DNA of 36,636 nucleotides from Cupriavidus gilardii J11 (GCF_007829435.1 NZ_VLJN01000003.1:38447-75082); one strand, 5' to 3'. Counted from the first letter of the stretch, positions 24,180-35,309 are shown. Notes: generated by a model not told the origin, from the sequence alone. Translations and numbers: made by a program.

Positions 24180-24525
24180 GCGGCAATCAAATGGAAAACC
24201 TGATCCTTCGATCACCGAAAAACCGCCCGCGCCGCGCATCGCGATATAGAGGGCAAGGAACAACATCAGCACCGGAAATTCGATGCCGCGGTCAATCCAT
24301 GGCCAGGTGGGTCCGAGTGCGGGAAATCCCGACGCTGACTCAATGCGACGCGGCGGCGCTGAACTGGATCCGCTTCTGCAGCGCATGTGCGACGAATGCC
24401 ACCGCCGTACCCAGCGTTGCGGCCGAAGCGAGCATCGTGAAGGCAGCCACCGATGCGGCTGGTGCGAGGCGAAGTAGGCGACCAGGCCGAGGAAGAAGCC
24501 CAGCAGGCATCATGGCTTGCTCCCC
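24180..24525 (-). pseudogene. Decayed DoxX-family membrane protein gene (frameshifted)
   Basis: Fragments of a DoxX-like protein appear in different minus-strand frames. One frame (about 24510-24350) reads GLLPRPGRLLRLAPAASVAAFTMLASAATL, like the DoxX LGL-x-R-x-A-x-x-LA-x-FT region. Another (about 24320-24190) reads PWIDRGIEFPVLMLFLALYIAMRGAGGFSVI, like the last two helices and the RGGG-x-x-S-D ending of the family. A DoxX protein would need these in one frame, so at least one frameshift separates them and no intact gene exists. It directly follows the SDR gene on the same strand. This assignment rests on my recall of the family pattern. Apart from this remnant and the REP element, nothing else was seen between 23992 and 24541. 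Confidence 0.45.
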
Positions 24526-24541
24526 GTCCGTCAGAGGTCGC

Positions 24542-25303
24542 TTAAGCGAAGCCGCCATTGGCGCGCACCACCTGTCCATTGACCCAGCCGCCATCGGGAC
24601 CCAGCAGGAACGACACGACTCCCGCGATATCGCCCGGCTTGCCCAGTCGCTCCAGCGGGGGCAGCTTGCTCAACTGGGCGATCTGCTCGTCGGTCTTGCC
24701 TTCCAGGAACAATTCGGTGGCCACGGGCCCCGGCGCCACCGCATTGACCGTGATGCCGCGCCCACGCAGCTCGTTGGTCAACACGCGAACCAGGCCCTCG
24801 ACCCCGGCCTTCGAGGCAATGTACGGGCCGTACTGGGGAAAGGACTTCGCGATGACGCTGGTGGAGAGGGCCACGATACGGCCGCCGGCTTGCACCTGCT
24901 GGGCCGCGTGAGCCAGCACCAGGAAGGCCCCGCGCAGATTGGTTTGGATCGTGCGATCGAACGCCTCGATACTGTCGGGCGCGATCGGCGCCATCGGCAT
25001 GATGCCGGCGCTGTGCACCACGGCCCCGATCGCACCGAACGCGTCCCGGGTCATTGAAAACAGACGCTGTACGTCTTCGGGCTGGGTCACGTCGGCCTTT
25101 GCGGCGATGGCCTGGCCGCCAGCGGCGCGGATGGCGGCAATGGTTTCGTCGGCCTTCGCCGCATTGCCCGCGTAGTTGACGGCAACCTTGAAGCCATCGG
25201 CAGCCAGCCGCAAGGCGATGGCCCGGCCGATGCCGCGGGAGGCGCCGGTCACGATGGCGGTCCGGACGGGCGCGGTTGTGGAAACAGTGTTGCTGTTGGT
25301 CAT
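24542..25303 (-). CDS. SDR-family oxidoreductase
   Basis: A 253-residue classical short-chain dehydrogenase. TGASRGIG at 19-26 binds NAD(P); NYAGNAAKAD after the second strand resembles NADP-type members; HSAG (97-100) replaces the usual NNAG. The catalytic Ser147 is in ALSTSV and YIASK gives Tyr161 and Lys165. The C-terminal PDGGWVNGQVVRANGGFA is the usual FabG-like ending. The ATG at 25303 has AGGAG upstream; the frame stays open for about 500 bases further because of high GC but has no supported start there. The physiological substrate is not predictable. The decayed DoxX gene follows. Confidence 0.9.
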   Translation of the reverse strand: MTNSNTVSTTAPVRTAIVTGASRGIGRAIALRLAADGFKVAVNYAGNAAKADETIAAIRAAGGQAIAAKADVTQPEDVQRLFSMTRDAFGAIGAVVHSAGIMPMAPIAPDSIEAFDRTIQTNLRGAFLVLAHAAQQVQAGGRIVALSTSVIAKSFPQYGPYIASKAGVEGLVRVLTNELRGRGITVNAVAPGPVATELFLEGKTDEQIAQLSKLPPLERLGKPGDIAGVVSFLLGPDGGWVNGQVVRANGGFA

Positions 25304-25568
25304 GTTGGCTCCTCGAAGTCTGCGGGTAGCGGCCAGTGCAGAGGCAGGAATGGCACTCGTCCGCCGTCGGGGTGATTCGCCATGGACCTGTGCGGAAACC
25401 TGTGACACAAGTGGCCGGATCGAATGGCGCATCACCATGGCAGCCATGATGTCGCTTCCCTTCCGCCGGATAAATACGGGCGGATTGCCGGGTAAATTCA
25501 AGAAGCCATAACAATCGTGCGTCACGCCGGCGGCCGGATTTGCCGGCCAGGACGCCGGAACCGCCCCG

Positions 25569-26522
25569 CTACGAGGGCAACGGGGCGAAGATGCGCGCGC
25601 TCGCGCGTTCTGCTTCGTCATCATCGGTGACGCTGCGCGGAAGCTTGTAGCCGAGCATGAACAGCGCGCACTCCACCTTCCGCAGGCCATCCTCGCCAGC
25701 ACACCAAGCCGCGCCCGAATCGACCCGCGCCTTTTCCAGGATCCAGCTCGACCTGACCTTCGCTCGCGCCCACGCGGCGTCGCCGTCGTTGGCAAGCCTG
25801 CCGAACGTAAAGCCATCGCCACTGGGATCGCGCGGCTGGGTACTGGCGCCGGCCGACCACAGAAACGCCAGTTCGTCGGGCACGGGGCCCTGATGGCCGC
25901 TGGACAGCAGGAACTGGCGGACCAGCCAGCAGATGGCCGCGCCTACCCGGCCGTCATAGATGATGATGCCTTCGCACAGCAGCGAGTAGACCTTCGTGTA
26001 TCCGGCATTCATGCGGACACGGCGATATCCATGGTGCCGCCCATTTTCCGGCAGCGATGCGCCGCGACCGAAAATCCGGTAATCCGGATTTTCCGATATC
26101 AATTGATTTGCCCCGGCCTCGATGGCAAAGGGAAGCCGGTGCCTTTGCTGGAGCGCCCACTCCTTGTTTGCCTTCGCCGCCCGCGGCTGCAGGCCCCAGT
26201 CCATTACCTTGCCGATGGCGTCATTGATGCTGGCAATCGAAACCGGGTCGCTCGACATGGACTCGCGCAACGTTCCCTGGATCTTCCGCAGCGTGGCGGC
26301 GTTCCCCGCGTAGTCGCGGCCTCGCCAGTGGTATCGAAGGAAAAGGTCCTCGAACGTCCTGGCCTGGCCCTGGAACCGGAAACGGTCGCCGAAGCCGGCC
26401 GGCGCACCGCGCCCGCTGAATGCATATTGGAAGTCAAGGGCCGTCCGGCCGCTCAACAGCCCACTGAGGTAATCGACAAAACCGGAGACTTTGGTCAGGT
26501 ATTCGGACTTGTTATCGGTCAT
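25569..26522 (-). CDS. Hypothetical protein, 317 aa, unassigned
   Basis: I cannot assign this protein. From the ATG at 26522 it reads MTDNKSEYLTKVSGFVDYLSGLLSGRTALDFQYAF. It contains an internal Arg/Trp/Tyr-rich segment, FEDLFLRYHWRGRDYAGN, and a middle region, RRVRMNAGYTKVYSLLCEGIIIYDGRVGAAICWLVRQFL. No signal peptide or membrane helix is evident, and the charge pattern fits a soluble cytoplasmic protein. The K-V-Y-S-L...I-Y-D-x-R-V-x-A-A pattern distantly recalls helical DNA-glycosylase-fold (HhH/OGG-like) proteins, but this is only an impression. The gene stands alone, with 260-base non-coding flanks, and several stretches are less GC-rich than neighbouring genes, for example near 26075-26110. 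A TTG extension to 26603 is possible. Confidence 0.7.
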   Translation of the reverse strand: MTDNKSEYLTKVSGFVDYLSGLLSGRTALDFQYAFSGRGAPAGFGDRFRFQGQARTFEDLFLRYHWRGRDYAGNAATLRKIQGTLRESMSSDPVSIASINDAIGKVMDWGLQPRAAKANKEWALQQRHRLPFAIEAGANQLISENPDYRIFGRGASLPENGRHHGYRRVRMNAGYTKVYSLLCEGIIIYDGRVGAAICWLVRQFLLSSGHQGPVPDELAFLWSAGASTQPRDPSGDGFTFGRLANDGDAAWARAKVRSSWILEKARVDSGAAWCAGEDGLRKVECALFMLGYKLPRSVTDDDEAERASARIFAPLPS

Positions 26523-26747
26523 CTGGAAATTGGCTCGGCGTTCGATTTCAGCTATTGTGCCATCCGGTCTGGACAAATCCTGTCCGGATCGCGCCGGCCG
26601 CATTCCGGAAAGTGAATGGGCACTGAATACCCTTATGAGCCACGCTAATCAATGCAAGGGCCCGATTTCCGCGACAATGCCGGGTTGATGATATAGCCCC
26701 ATCCCCCGCGCACGCATATACGCCATGCAATTCACAAGGAGTTCGCG

Positions 26748-27217
26748 ATGACAAGACTAGAGGTCAATGGCCAGGCCAAGGACATCAACGTTCCCGACGA
26801 CATGCCCCTGCTGTGGGCATTGCGGGATGAGCTTGGCATGACCGGCACCAAGTTTGGATGCGGCATGGCGCTGTGTGGTGCCTGCACGGTGCATATCGAC
26901 GGCGCGCCGGCCCGGGCGTGCGTCACCCCGATCTCCGCCGCCGCGGGACACGCCATTTCGACCATCGAAGGCATGGAAGCCGATCGGGTAGGCAGGGTGG
27001 TGCAGCAAGCCTGGATCGAGAACAACGTGGCGCAGTGCGGCTACTGCCAGGCCGGCCAGATCATGACGGCGGTCAGCCTGCTGAAGGGGACGCCCTCCCC
27101 CACCGACCAGCAGATCGACGAAGCGATGAGCGGCAATATCTGCCGCTGCGGCACCTATCCGCGCATCCGCGCCGCCATCCGGCAGGCGGCGGGCCGGCTT
27201 GCGCAGGGAGAAAGCGC

Positions 27218-27221
<4 letters not shown>
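26748..27221 (+). CDS. Molybdenum hydroxylase small subunit, (2Fe-2S)-binding (IorA/CoxS-like)
   Basis: A 157-residue electron-transfer subunit with two [2Fe-2S] clusters. The plant-ferredoxin-type cluster uses C38, C43, C46 and C58 ([16 protein letters not shown]...C). The helical-domain cluster uses C97, C100, C132 and C134 (CGYCQAGQI and NICRCGTY). AAGGAG lies eight bases before the ATG. Its TGA overlaps the ATG of the large subunit as ATGA, so both chains are made in a fixed ratio. Together they resemble isoquinoline 1-oxidoreductase and related membrane-side aldehyde or N-heterocycle hydroxylases. The exact substrate is unknown. Confidence 0.93.
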
Positions 27222-29509
<2,288 letters not shown>

Positions 29510-29527
29510 GGCTCAGGCCTTCGTCTC

Positions 29528-29628
29528 CCCCTCTCCCGCTCGCGGGAGAGGGGCCGGGGGAGAGGACAGTGGCATTTGCAAACCACAGCGGTCCACTACC
29601 CCCCACCCTCTCCCCGGCGGGGAGAGGG
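29528..29628. repeat. REP-like palindrome pair between convergent genes
   Basis: CCCCTCTCCCGC (29528-29539), loop TC, GCGGGAGAGGGG (29542-29553) is a perfect 12-bp hairpin. A second, different palindrome, CCCTCTCCCC (29606-29615), loop GGC, GGGGAGAGGG (29619-29628), lies 50 bases on. Both lie between the converging ends of the molybdenum hydroxylase and alcohol dehydrogenase genes and could limit read-through or protect mRNA ends. No T-run follows. Confidence 0.8.
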
Positions 29629-29654
29629 GATGTGTCGCCGAAACGAAAGACGCC

Positions 29655-30704
29655 TCACCCCCCCAGCGAGGCGCAGTCGATCACGAAGCGATACTTCACG
29701 TCGCCCTTCAGCATGCGCTCGTACGCCTCGTTGATCTGCCCGGCGCGGATCATCTCGATGTCCGTGACGATGCCATGCACGGCACAGAAATCCAGCATCT
29801 CCTGCGTCTCGGGAATGCCACCGATCATCGATCCGGCCAGGCTGCGGCGCTTCATGATCAGGTTGAACACCTGCGGCGACGGATGCGGCGTGGCTGGAGC
29901 GCCGACCAGCGCCATGGTGCCGTCGCGCTTGAGCAGCTCGAAGAAGGCGTCCAGGTCGTGCGGCGCGGCGACGGTGTTCAGGATGAAGTCCAGGCTCTTG
30001 GCATGTGCCGCCATTTCACCGGCATGGCGCGAGACCACCACCTCATCCGCGCCCAGCGCCTTCGCGGCTCCCCGTTTGGATTCGGACGTGGTGAAGGCCA
30101 CCACATGCGCGCCCATCGCGTGCGCCAGCTTGATGCCCATATGGCCAAGCCCGCCGATGCCAACCACACCTACCTTGTGTCCCGGACCCACGTTCCAGTG
30201 GCGCAATGGCGAATAGGTGGTGATGCCCGCGCACAGCAGCGGCGCCACGGCGGCCAGTTGCGTCTCGGGATGCTTCACCCGTAGCACGTAGCGTTCATGC
30301 ACGACGATCTGCTGGGAATAGCCGCCCAGCGTATGGCCCGGCGCATCTGGCGTGGGGCCGTTGTAGGTGCCAACCATGTGGTCGCAGTAGTTTTCGAGCC
30401 CTGCGCCGCAATCTTCGCAGTGCCTGCAGCTATCGACGATGCAACCCACGCCGACCAGGTCGCCGACGCGGAAGCCGTCGACATGCTCGCCCACCGCGGA
30501 AACCCGGCCGACGATCTCGTGTCCCGGCACGCAGGGATAGAGCGTGCCGGCCCACTCCGCCCGCACCTGGTGGATGTCCGAGTGGCATACGCCGCAATAA
30601 GCGATGTCGATGCGCACATCGTGCGCGCCCGGCCCTCGGCGCGTGATGTCCATCGGTTCGAGTGGCAGGTCGCCCGCATGGGCGCCATAGGCTTTCACTG
30701 TCAT
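29655..30704 (-). CDS. Zinc-dependent NAD(P) alcohol dehydrogenase (YahK/cinnamyl-alcohol-dehydrogenase type)
   Basis: A 349-residue medium-chain dehydrogenase. Catalytic-zinc ligands are C37 in CGVCHSD and H62/E63 in PGHEIVG, with a third Cys in PLLCAGITTYSPL. Structural-zinc ligands are C93, C96, C99 and C107 (CRHCEDCGAGLENYC). The Rossmann motif is VGIGGLGHMG, followed by FTTSESKRGAAKALGADEVV, whose Ser/Lys/Arg after the second strand fits NADPH use as in YahK. AGGAG precedes the ATG. It probably reduces a range of aldehydes. It faces the exported molybdenum aldehyde/heterocycle hydroxylase, but a shared pathway is only a guess. Confidence 0.93.
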   Translation of the reverse strand: MTVKAYGAHAGDLPLEPMDITRRGPGAHDVRIDIAYCGVCHSDIHQVRAEWAGTLYPCVPGHEIVGRVSAVGEHVDGFRVGDLVGVGCIVDSCRHCEDCGAGLENYCDHMVGTYNGPTPDAPGHTLGGYSQQIVVHERYVLRVKHPETQLAAVAPLLCAGITTYSPLRHWNVGPGHKVGVVGIGGLGHMGIKLAHAMGAHVVAFTTSESKRGAAKALGADEVVVSRHAGEMAAHAKSLDFILNTVAAPHDLDAFFELLKRDGTMALVGAPATPHPSPQVFNLIMKRRSLAGSMIGGIPETQEMLDFCAVHGIVTDIEMIRAGQINEAYERMLKGDVKYRFVIDCASLGG

Positions 30705-31082
30705 TGCATGACTCCTGGATGGTGCACGACGATCCGCGCCGACGCCAGCGGCCGGTCCTTGGTCCGCTGGCTTGCAGCGAGCCGACGTGGCGTGCGACGT
30801 TCGGGCGAATCTTCAAGAGGTGTGGCTGACGGCTCGCTGAGCCAGCGCCGGCCGATGGCGGCACCATCGGATTGCCGGGGCCGCAGGCGGGCAGCCCGGA
30901 AACGGTTCGACAGGCTGCCCCAGGCTCCGGTTTACAGCGGTTGGGGCATGCTGGTTGTCTTCGTCATGCCCTCGATTTTCCCGGACGCGGGCCGCGTTGA
31001 CTAGACGGTGGGAATGGGATTGGGCTATGAGCGGTGTTAATGAATGGGCGTGCGGTTACGTGATGTGGGTATTGGAGACGAC
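30705..31082. other. Non-coding stretch upstream of the alcohol dehydrogenase
   Basis: No credible gene is seen here on either strand; open frames lack ribosome-binding sites and family similarity. The one structure found is a 10-bp inverted repeat, CAGCGAGCCG at 30775-30784 and CGGCTCGCTG at 30830-30839, 45 bases apart and about 70-135 bases before the alcohol dehydrogenase start. It could be paired operator half-sites, but it may be chance. Confidence 0.3.
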
Positions 31083-31148
31083 TGCCCTCTCCCGACCCTC
31101 TCCCCACACCTCTCCCGCCTGCGGGAGAGGTGTGGGGAGAGGGCAGTC
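31080..31148. repeat. Long perfect hairpin of the REP-like family
   Basis: Bases 31096-31118 and 31121-31143 form a perfect 23-bp stem with a CT loop; its inner part is ACCTCTCCCGC/GCGGGAGAGGT. GACTGCCCTCTCCC at 31080-31093 is repeated in inverted form at 31135-31148, the same outer arm as in the 3183-3313 element. The right arm runs into the TGA of the DUF1801 gene (31149-31147). No T-run follows on the minus strand. Confidence 0.85.
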
Positions 31149-31635
31149 ACAGCCTTTCGCCAGGCAACGCACCAGCCTGTTCAACCCAGGCGGTGAACTG
31201 GGCCTCGTCCAGCCCGCCCTCGTGAATATCGAGATAGCGGACTTCCTTATGCCTCGATTCGCCGGGTGGAACGGGATGCAGCGACGTACCGCGGAAAAAC
31301 GTGACCTTCACGTATTTCGTGAAGCAGCGGAAGCTGAGAAACCATCCCTGGTCCTCCTCCCCTGCCCCGTAAAACGGCGAGTTCCATTTGACCGCCTTCC
31401 GCACGCCGGGCACCGTGCTCACGATGAGCGCATCGAGGCGACGGCCGATGTCGCTCTTCCACCCCGGCATGGCGGCGATATAGGCCTGCACCGGGGCATC
31501 GCCATGTCCCTTGGCGATCTGCGGATTGCCGCCGGACAGCAGCACGACTTTGTCGGGCGGCGAAGCCGGCAGCGTGTTGCGCGGCCTGGCTCGCTTCCTT
31601 GCCGGCTTCTCGGAGTGTTCGGGCGTGCTGGCCAT
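31147..31635 (-). CDS. DUF1801 domain protein (YdhG-like)
   Basis: A DUF1801-family protein of 162 residues from the ATG at 31635. After a basic, disordered N-terminus (KPARKRARPRN) it has the domain landmarks WKSDIGRRLDALIVSTVPGVRKAVKWNSPFYG, GWFLSFRCFTKYVKVTFFRG and KEVRYLDIHEGGLDEAQFTAWVEQA. The biochemical role of the family is unknown; a phosphoribosyltransferase-like or small-ligand-binding fold has been suggested. I chose 31635 because GAGGAAA lies about eight bases upstream; an ATG at 31674 gives 175 residues but has a TACAAT -10-like box only 12 bases before it. It follows kdpE in the same direction by about 70 bases, with its own likely promoter. Confidence 0.85.
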   Translation of the reverse strand: MASTPEHSEKPARKRARPRNTLPASPPDKVVLLSGGNPQIAKGHGDAPVQAYIAAMPGWKSDIGRRLDALIVSTVPGVRKAVKWNSPFYGAGEEDQGWFLSFRCFTKYVKVTFFRGTSLHPVPPGESRHKEVRYLDIHEGGLDEAQFTAWVEQAGALPGERL

Positions 31636-31702
31636 GATGGTTTCCTCGTCGCTGTCTGTCGTCGCCGATGGCATCCGATTGTATCGGCCCGATGCCGCAG
31701 CC

Positions 31703-32398
31703 TCAGACGGAGAAGCGATAGCCGATGCCGGTCTCTGTCAGCAGGTGAACCGGCCGCGCGGCATCGCGCTCCAGCTTGTGGCGCAGATGGCCCATATACA
31801 CGCGCAGATAGTGGCTGCTTTCGGACTGCGACGGTCCCCACACTTGGCGCAGCAGTTCCCGGTGGGTCATCACCTTGCCGCGGTGAGCAATCAGCACCGC
31901 GAGCAGGCGGTACTCGATCGGCGTCAGGTGCACCGGTTGGCCGGCGCGCGTGACCACGCGATTGGCCAGATCCACTTGCACATCTCCGAAGGCGATCCGC
32001 GGGCTGCCCTGGGGGTTGGCCCTCGCGTGCCGGCGCAGCAGCACGCGCACCCGTGCCACCATCTCCCCCACGCCGAACGGCTTGGTCAGATAGTCGTCCG
32101 CTCCGCTATCCAACGCGGCGATCTTGTCGGCCTCATCGCTGCGCGCGGACAGCACCAGTATGGGAACCTCGGTCCAGGTCCGCATCTCGCGGATAAGCCG
32201 GACGCCATCGCCATCGGGCAGGCCCAGATCGAGAATCACCAGATCGGGCTTGCGCGTGCCGGCATCGATCAGCCCGCGCTCGAGCGTCCCGGCTTCATGG
32301 ACGGTGCAGCCCTCGGCCTCCAGCGTCACGCGCACGAAGCGGCGAATATGCGGTTCGTCTTCGACCAGCAGCACCGCTGGAGAAAACTCGAATGGCAT
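31703..32398 (-). CDS. kdpE: KdpE response regulator (OmpR family)
   Basis: A 231-residue response regulator. The receiver domain has acidic residues E13/D14 in LLVEDEPHIRRF, the phosphorylated D57 in LVILDLGLPDGDG, S84 in VLSARS and K106 in DDYLTKPF. The C-terminal OmpR-type winged helix has DLANRVVTRAGQPVHLTPIEYRLLAVLIAHRGKVMTHRELLRQVWG and ends HLLTETGIGYRFSV. It turns on kdpFABC when potassium is low, after phosphorylation by KdpD. The ATG at 32398 is used; it follows kdpD by 37 bases. Standard length for KdpE. Confidence 0.95.
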   Translation of the reverse strand: MPFEFSPAVLLVEDEPHIRRFVRVTLEAEGCTVHEAGTLERGLIDAGTRKPDLVILDLGLPDGDGVRLIREMRTWTEVPILVLSARSDEADKIAALDSGADDYLTKPFGVGEMVARVRVLLRRHARANPQGSPRIAFGDVQVDLANRVVTRAGQPVHLTPIEYRLLAVLIAHRGKVMTHRELLRQVWGPSQSESSHYLRVYMGHLRHKLERDAARPVHLLTETGIGYRFSV

Positions 32399-32435
32399 GG
32401 CAGCGATTCCCTTGGATGGTTGGCGGACCAGCCGC

Positions 32436-35309
32436 TCAGGATTGAGACAGCTCCGGATCGCATGGCTCGTCCTCGACCGTTGGCGGATTGCCACGCGGCA
32501 ACGCGATCACGAAACGCGCGCCGGCACGCTCGGCGCCCTGATGCCCCGGCCCTCGCGCCGGCTCGACCCAGATGCGCCCCCCATGGGCCTGGACAATGGC
32601 CGCGCAGACGGCGAGACCGAGTCCGACGCCGGCCGTGGCGGACTCGCGGTCGCCCCGCGTGAAGGTCTCGAAGATCTGCCGTTCCCTGCCGCGGGGGACT
32701 CCCGGCCCGTCGTCTTCCACGACGATCCGGATCTCGCCCTGCACCGTCCCGGCGTAAATCCGGACCGCGGTGCCGGCCGGCGTGTACTTGCCCGCATTCT
32801 CCAGCAGATTGCACAGCACGCGCTCCATCAGCACGGCGTCGCATTCCACCAGCGGCGCGGCGGACAGGTCCGCCACCGTGACGCGGTGCCGTGACAGCGC
32901 GTCGCGCATGGCCGCGAGACTGGACCCGACGAGTTCCTCGACCGATTGCCACGCCTTGTTCAGGCGCACGCCCCGGCTTTGAACCCTGGCCATGTCCAGC
33001 AGGTTCATTACCATGGTGTGCATGCGATGCGCCTGCTCGCGCATCGCATCCACGGTCTCGGCAACCGGTGGCGACGGCGGTGGATCGGCGCGCCGCAGTG
33101 TATCGGCCATGACAATCAGACTGGTCAGCGGCGTACGCAGATCGTGCGAAACGGCCGCGAGCAGCGAGCCGCGCAGCCGTTCGGACTCCATCGACAGCAA
33201 GGCCTGCTGCGCAACTTCGACATAGTGCAGGCGCTCGATGGCGATCGCGATGAGGGTGCAGAACGCATCCACCTGCCGCCGCGGCGCCGTGTGCGCGAGG
33301 GCCTGCCACGTTGCCGGCTCCACCGCGAGCACGCCGCGTGAACGCATCGGCGCCTTCAGCGGCAGATAGAGCACGGTACTTCCCGGCAGCGTATCGGTGC
33401 CCGTACCGGCGGGCTCGCCATGATCGAACACCCATTGCGCCAGAACGCCGTCGATGGAATCCGTGCGGGCGGCCGTGTTCCGTTGGGTCGCATCGGTCGC
33501 CGGCGGCAGCAGCCTGCCGTCGGGCGCCACCAGGAAAAACGCTGAGTTGGCGTCGAACGCGGCGCGCAGGAAGCGGCTGCCAATCGCCACGATCTCGTCC
33601 TGCGTCAGCGCGGCCGACAGTTCGCGCGCCAGCTCGTACAGCGTGCGCGCCTCGGTCTCCCGCCGCACCGCGACCCGTGCCTGCTCGCGCAGCCCCGCGG
33701 TCAGTTGCCCGATCACCAGGCCGACAGAGAGCAGCACCACGAAGGTGAGCAGGTATTGCACATCGCTGACCGCGAACGACAGACGCGGCGGCACAAAGAA
33801 AAAGTCAAACGCCGCCACCGACAGCACCGACGCCATGGCCGCCGGCCCGCGGCCATGGCGCAGCGCCACGCCCATTACGGCGGCAAGAAACAGCATGGCG
33901 ATGTTGACCACATCGAACCACGGCGTGGCCAGGGCCGACAGCGCAGACGCGCCCGCGCACCACAGCACGGCCCACAGATAGCCGCGCAATCGGAGCGCCG
34001 GCATGGACGGATCGATATCCGGGCCGCCAGCATTGTGGCTGGGCCTGGCCGGCGTGCGCGCGGTATCGGCCGCCACGCGAATGATGTCGATCTCGGGGCA
34101 GCCGAGCGCGAGCGCGTCGGCGAAGCTGCGCCGGCCGGGCCATCGCCCCGGCGCTCGCAAGAATGGCGACAATGCCAGCGCGAGCAGCAAACGCGCCCGT
34201 TCCGCCAGCGAGCCCCCGTCCCGGCGCCAGTCGGCCCGGGCGCGGCCGAGCACCACCTTGGTCAGATTGTGCCGCCGCACATAGCCAGCCACGGCCTGCA
34301 CCATGTCCGCACCGGCAAGCGTCTCGGTGCGCGCACCCAGTTCCTCCGCCATCCGCATCGCATCCTGCAGCGCGGACCTCGCGATATCGGACGGCTGGGC
34401 CAGCGATGGCGTGGCCACCGTCACCACATGCCAGTCGCAATCGAGCTGACCCGCCAGGCGCCGGGCGCGTTTCACCACCTGCATGGCATCCTCGCCGTTG
34501 CCAATGCAGGCAAGCACGGACTCGCGCGTGCGCCACACCGCCTGCACCGATTCTGCCTGGCGCCACGCACGCACATCGTGATCCACGCGCTCGGCGGTGC
34601 GACGCAGCGCCAGCTCGCGCAGCGCGATCAGGTTGCCCTTGCGAAAGAAGTTTCCCGCCGCATGGCGCGCCTGCTCGGGCAGGTACACCTTGCCCGCCTT
34701 CAGCCGGCGCAACAGCTCCTCGGCGGGCAGATCGACCAGCACGACTTCGTCCGCGCCATCGAAGACCGCATCCGGCACCGTCTCCCAGACCCGAATCCCG
34801 GTGATGCCGCTCACGGCTTCGCTCACGCCGTCCAGATGCTGGACGTTGACGGTGGTCCAGACATCGATGCCGGCCGACTGCAGTTCCTGGATATCCTGCC
34901 AGCGCTTGGGGTGGCGGCTGCCCGGCGCATTGGAATGCGCCAGCTCGTCGACGAGAATCAGCGCGGGACGGCGCGCGAGCGCGCCGTCGAGGTCGAATTC
35001 CTCAAGCACGCGCCCGCGGTAGGCTACCTCGCGCATGGGCAGCCGCTGGAGCCCCGCCAGCAGCGACGCGGTGTCGGCGCGGCCGTGGGTCTCCACCACG
35101 CCGACCGCCACATCGGTGCCTTGCGCCATGGCGGCCCTTGCCGCCGCCAGCATGGCGTAGGTCTTGCCCACGCCGGCCGACGCACCGAAGAAGATCTTCA
35201 GTTTGCCACGCGCGGCGCGCTCGCCGTCCTGCCGCACCATTCGCAGCAAGGCATCGGGATCGGCGCGCGCACCCGCATCGCGCCATTCGGCATCGCTCAT
35301 CGTCACCAT
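32436..35309 (-). CDS. kdpD: KdpD sensor histidine kinase
   Basis: A 957-residue membrane kinase that senses potassium limitation. The N-terminal KdpD domain carries the Walker A GASAGVGKT (42-50) and the Walker B-like LILVDELAHSNAPGSRHPKRWQD (118-139). A universal-stress-type domain covers about 262-390, and four DUF4118 membrane helices about 443-540. A GAF-like region is at about 555-695. The kinase core has the H box AAVSHDLRTPLTSLI with H722, an N box (NLLENAGKYTP) and DDGPGVP. Two ATGs are possible (35309 or 35300). It lies 48 bases after kdpC. It is slightly longer than the E. coli protein because of loops. Confidence 0.95.
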   Translation of the reverse strand: MVTMSDAEWRDAGARADPDALLRMVRQDGERAARGKLKIFFGASAGVGKTYAMLAAARAAMAQGTDVAVGVVETHGRADTASLLAGLQRLPMREVAYRGRVLEEFDLDGALARRPALILVDELAHSNAPGSRHPKRWQDIQELQSAGIDVWTTVNVQHLDGVSEAVSGITGIRVWETVPDAVFDGADEVVLVDLPAEELLRRLKAGKVYLPEQARHAAGNFFRKGNLIALRELALRRTAERVDHDVRAWRQAESVQAVWRTRESVLACIGNGEDAMQVVKRARRLAGQLDCDWHVVTVATPSLAQPSDIARSALQDAMRMAEELGARTETLAGADMVQAVAGYVRRHNLTKVVLGRARADWRRDGGSLAERARLLLALALSPFLRAPGRWPGRRSFADALALGCPEIDIIRVAADTARTPARPSHNAGGPDIDPSMPALRLRGYLWAVLWCAGASALSALATPWFDVVNIAMLFLAAVMGVALRHGRGPAAMASVLSVAAFDFFFVPPRLSFAVSDVQYLLTFVVLLSVGLVIGQLTAGLREQARVAVRRETEARTLYELARELSAALTQDEIVAIGSRFLRAAFDANSAFFLVAPDGRLLPPATDATQRNTAARTDSIDGVLAQWVFDHGEPAGTGTDTLPGSTVLYLPLKAPMRSRGVLAVEPATWQALAHTAPRRQVDAFCTLIAIAIERLHYVEVAQQALLSMESERLRGSLLAAVSHDLRTPLTSLIVMADTLRRADPPPSPPVAETVDAMREQAHRMHTMVMNLLDMARVQSRGVRLNKAWQSVEELVGSSLAAMRDALSRHRVTVADLSAAPLVECDAVLMERVLCNLLENAGKYTPAGTAVRIYAGTVQGEIRIVVEDDGPGVPRGRERQIFETFTRGDRESATAGVGLGLAVCAAIVQAHGGRIWVEPARGPGHQGAERAGARFVIALPRGNPPTVEDEPCDPELSQS

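Noticed and set aside
25532-25548. GGCCGG-N5-CCGGCC hairpin after the unassigned gene
   Set aside because: A 6-bp GC stem is expected often at this base composition and has no T-run, so it is not listed as a terminator.
24542-25822. Extended 426-residue version of the SDR
   Set aside because: The added N-terminus has no SDR similarity and is Arg/Pro/Ala-rich; the ATG at 25303 has a good AGGAG site and gives the normal family length.
31096-31143. Long hairpin considered as an intrinsic terminator
   Set aside because: The stem is strong, but no T-run follows on either strand; it is better explained as a member of the repeat family, although an effect on 3' ends is possible.
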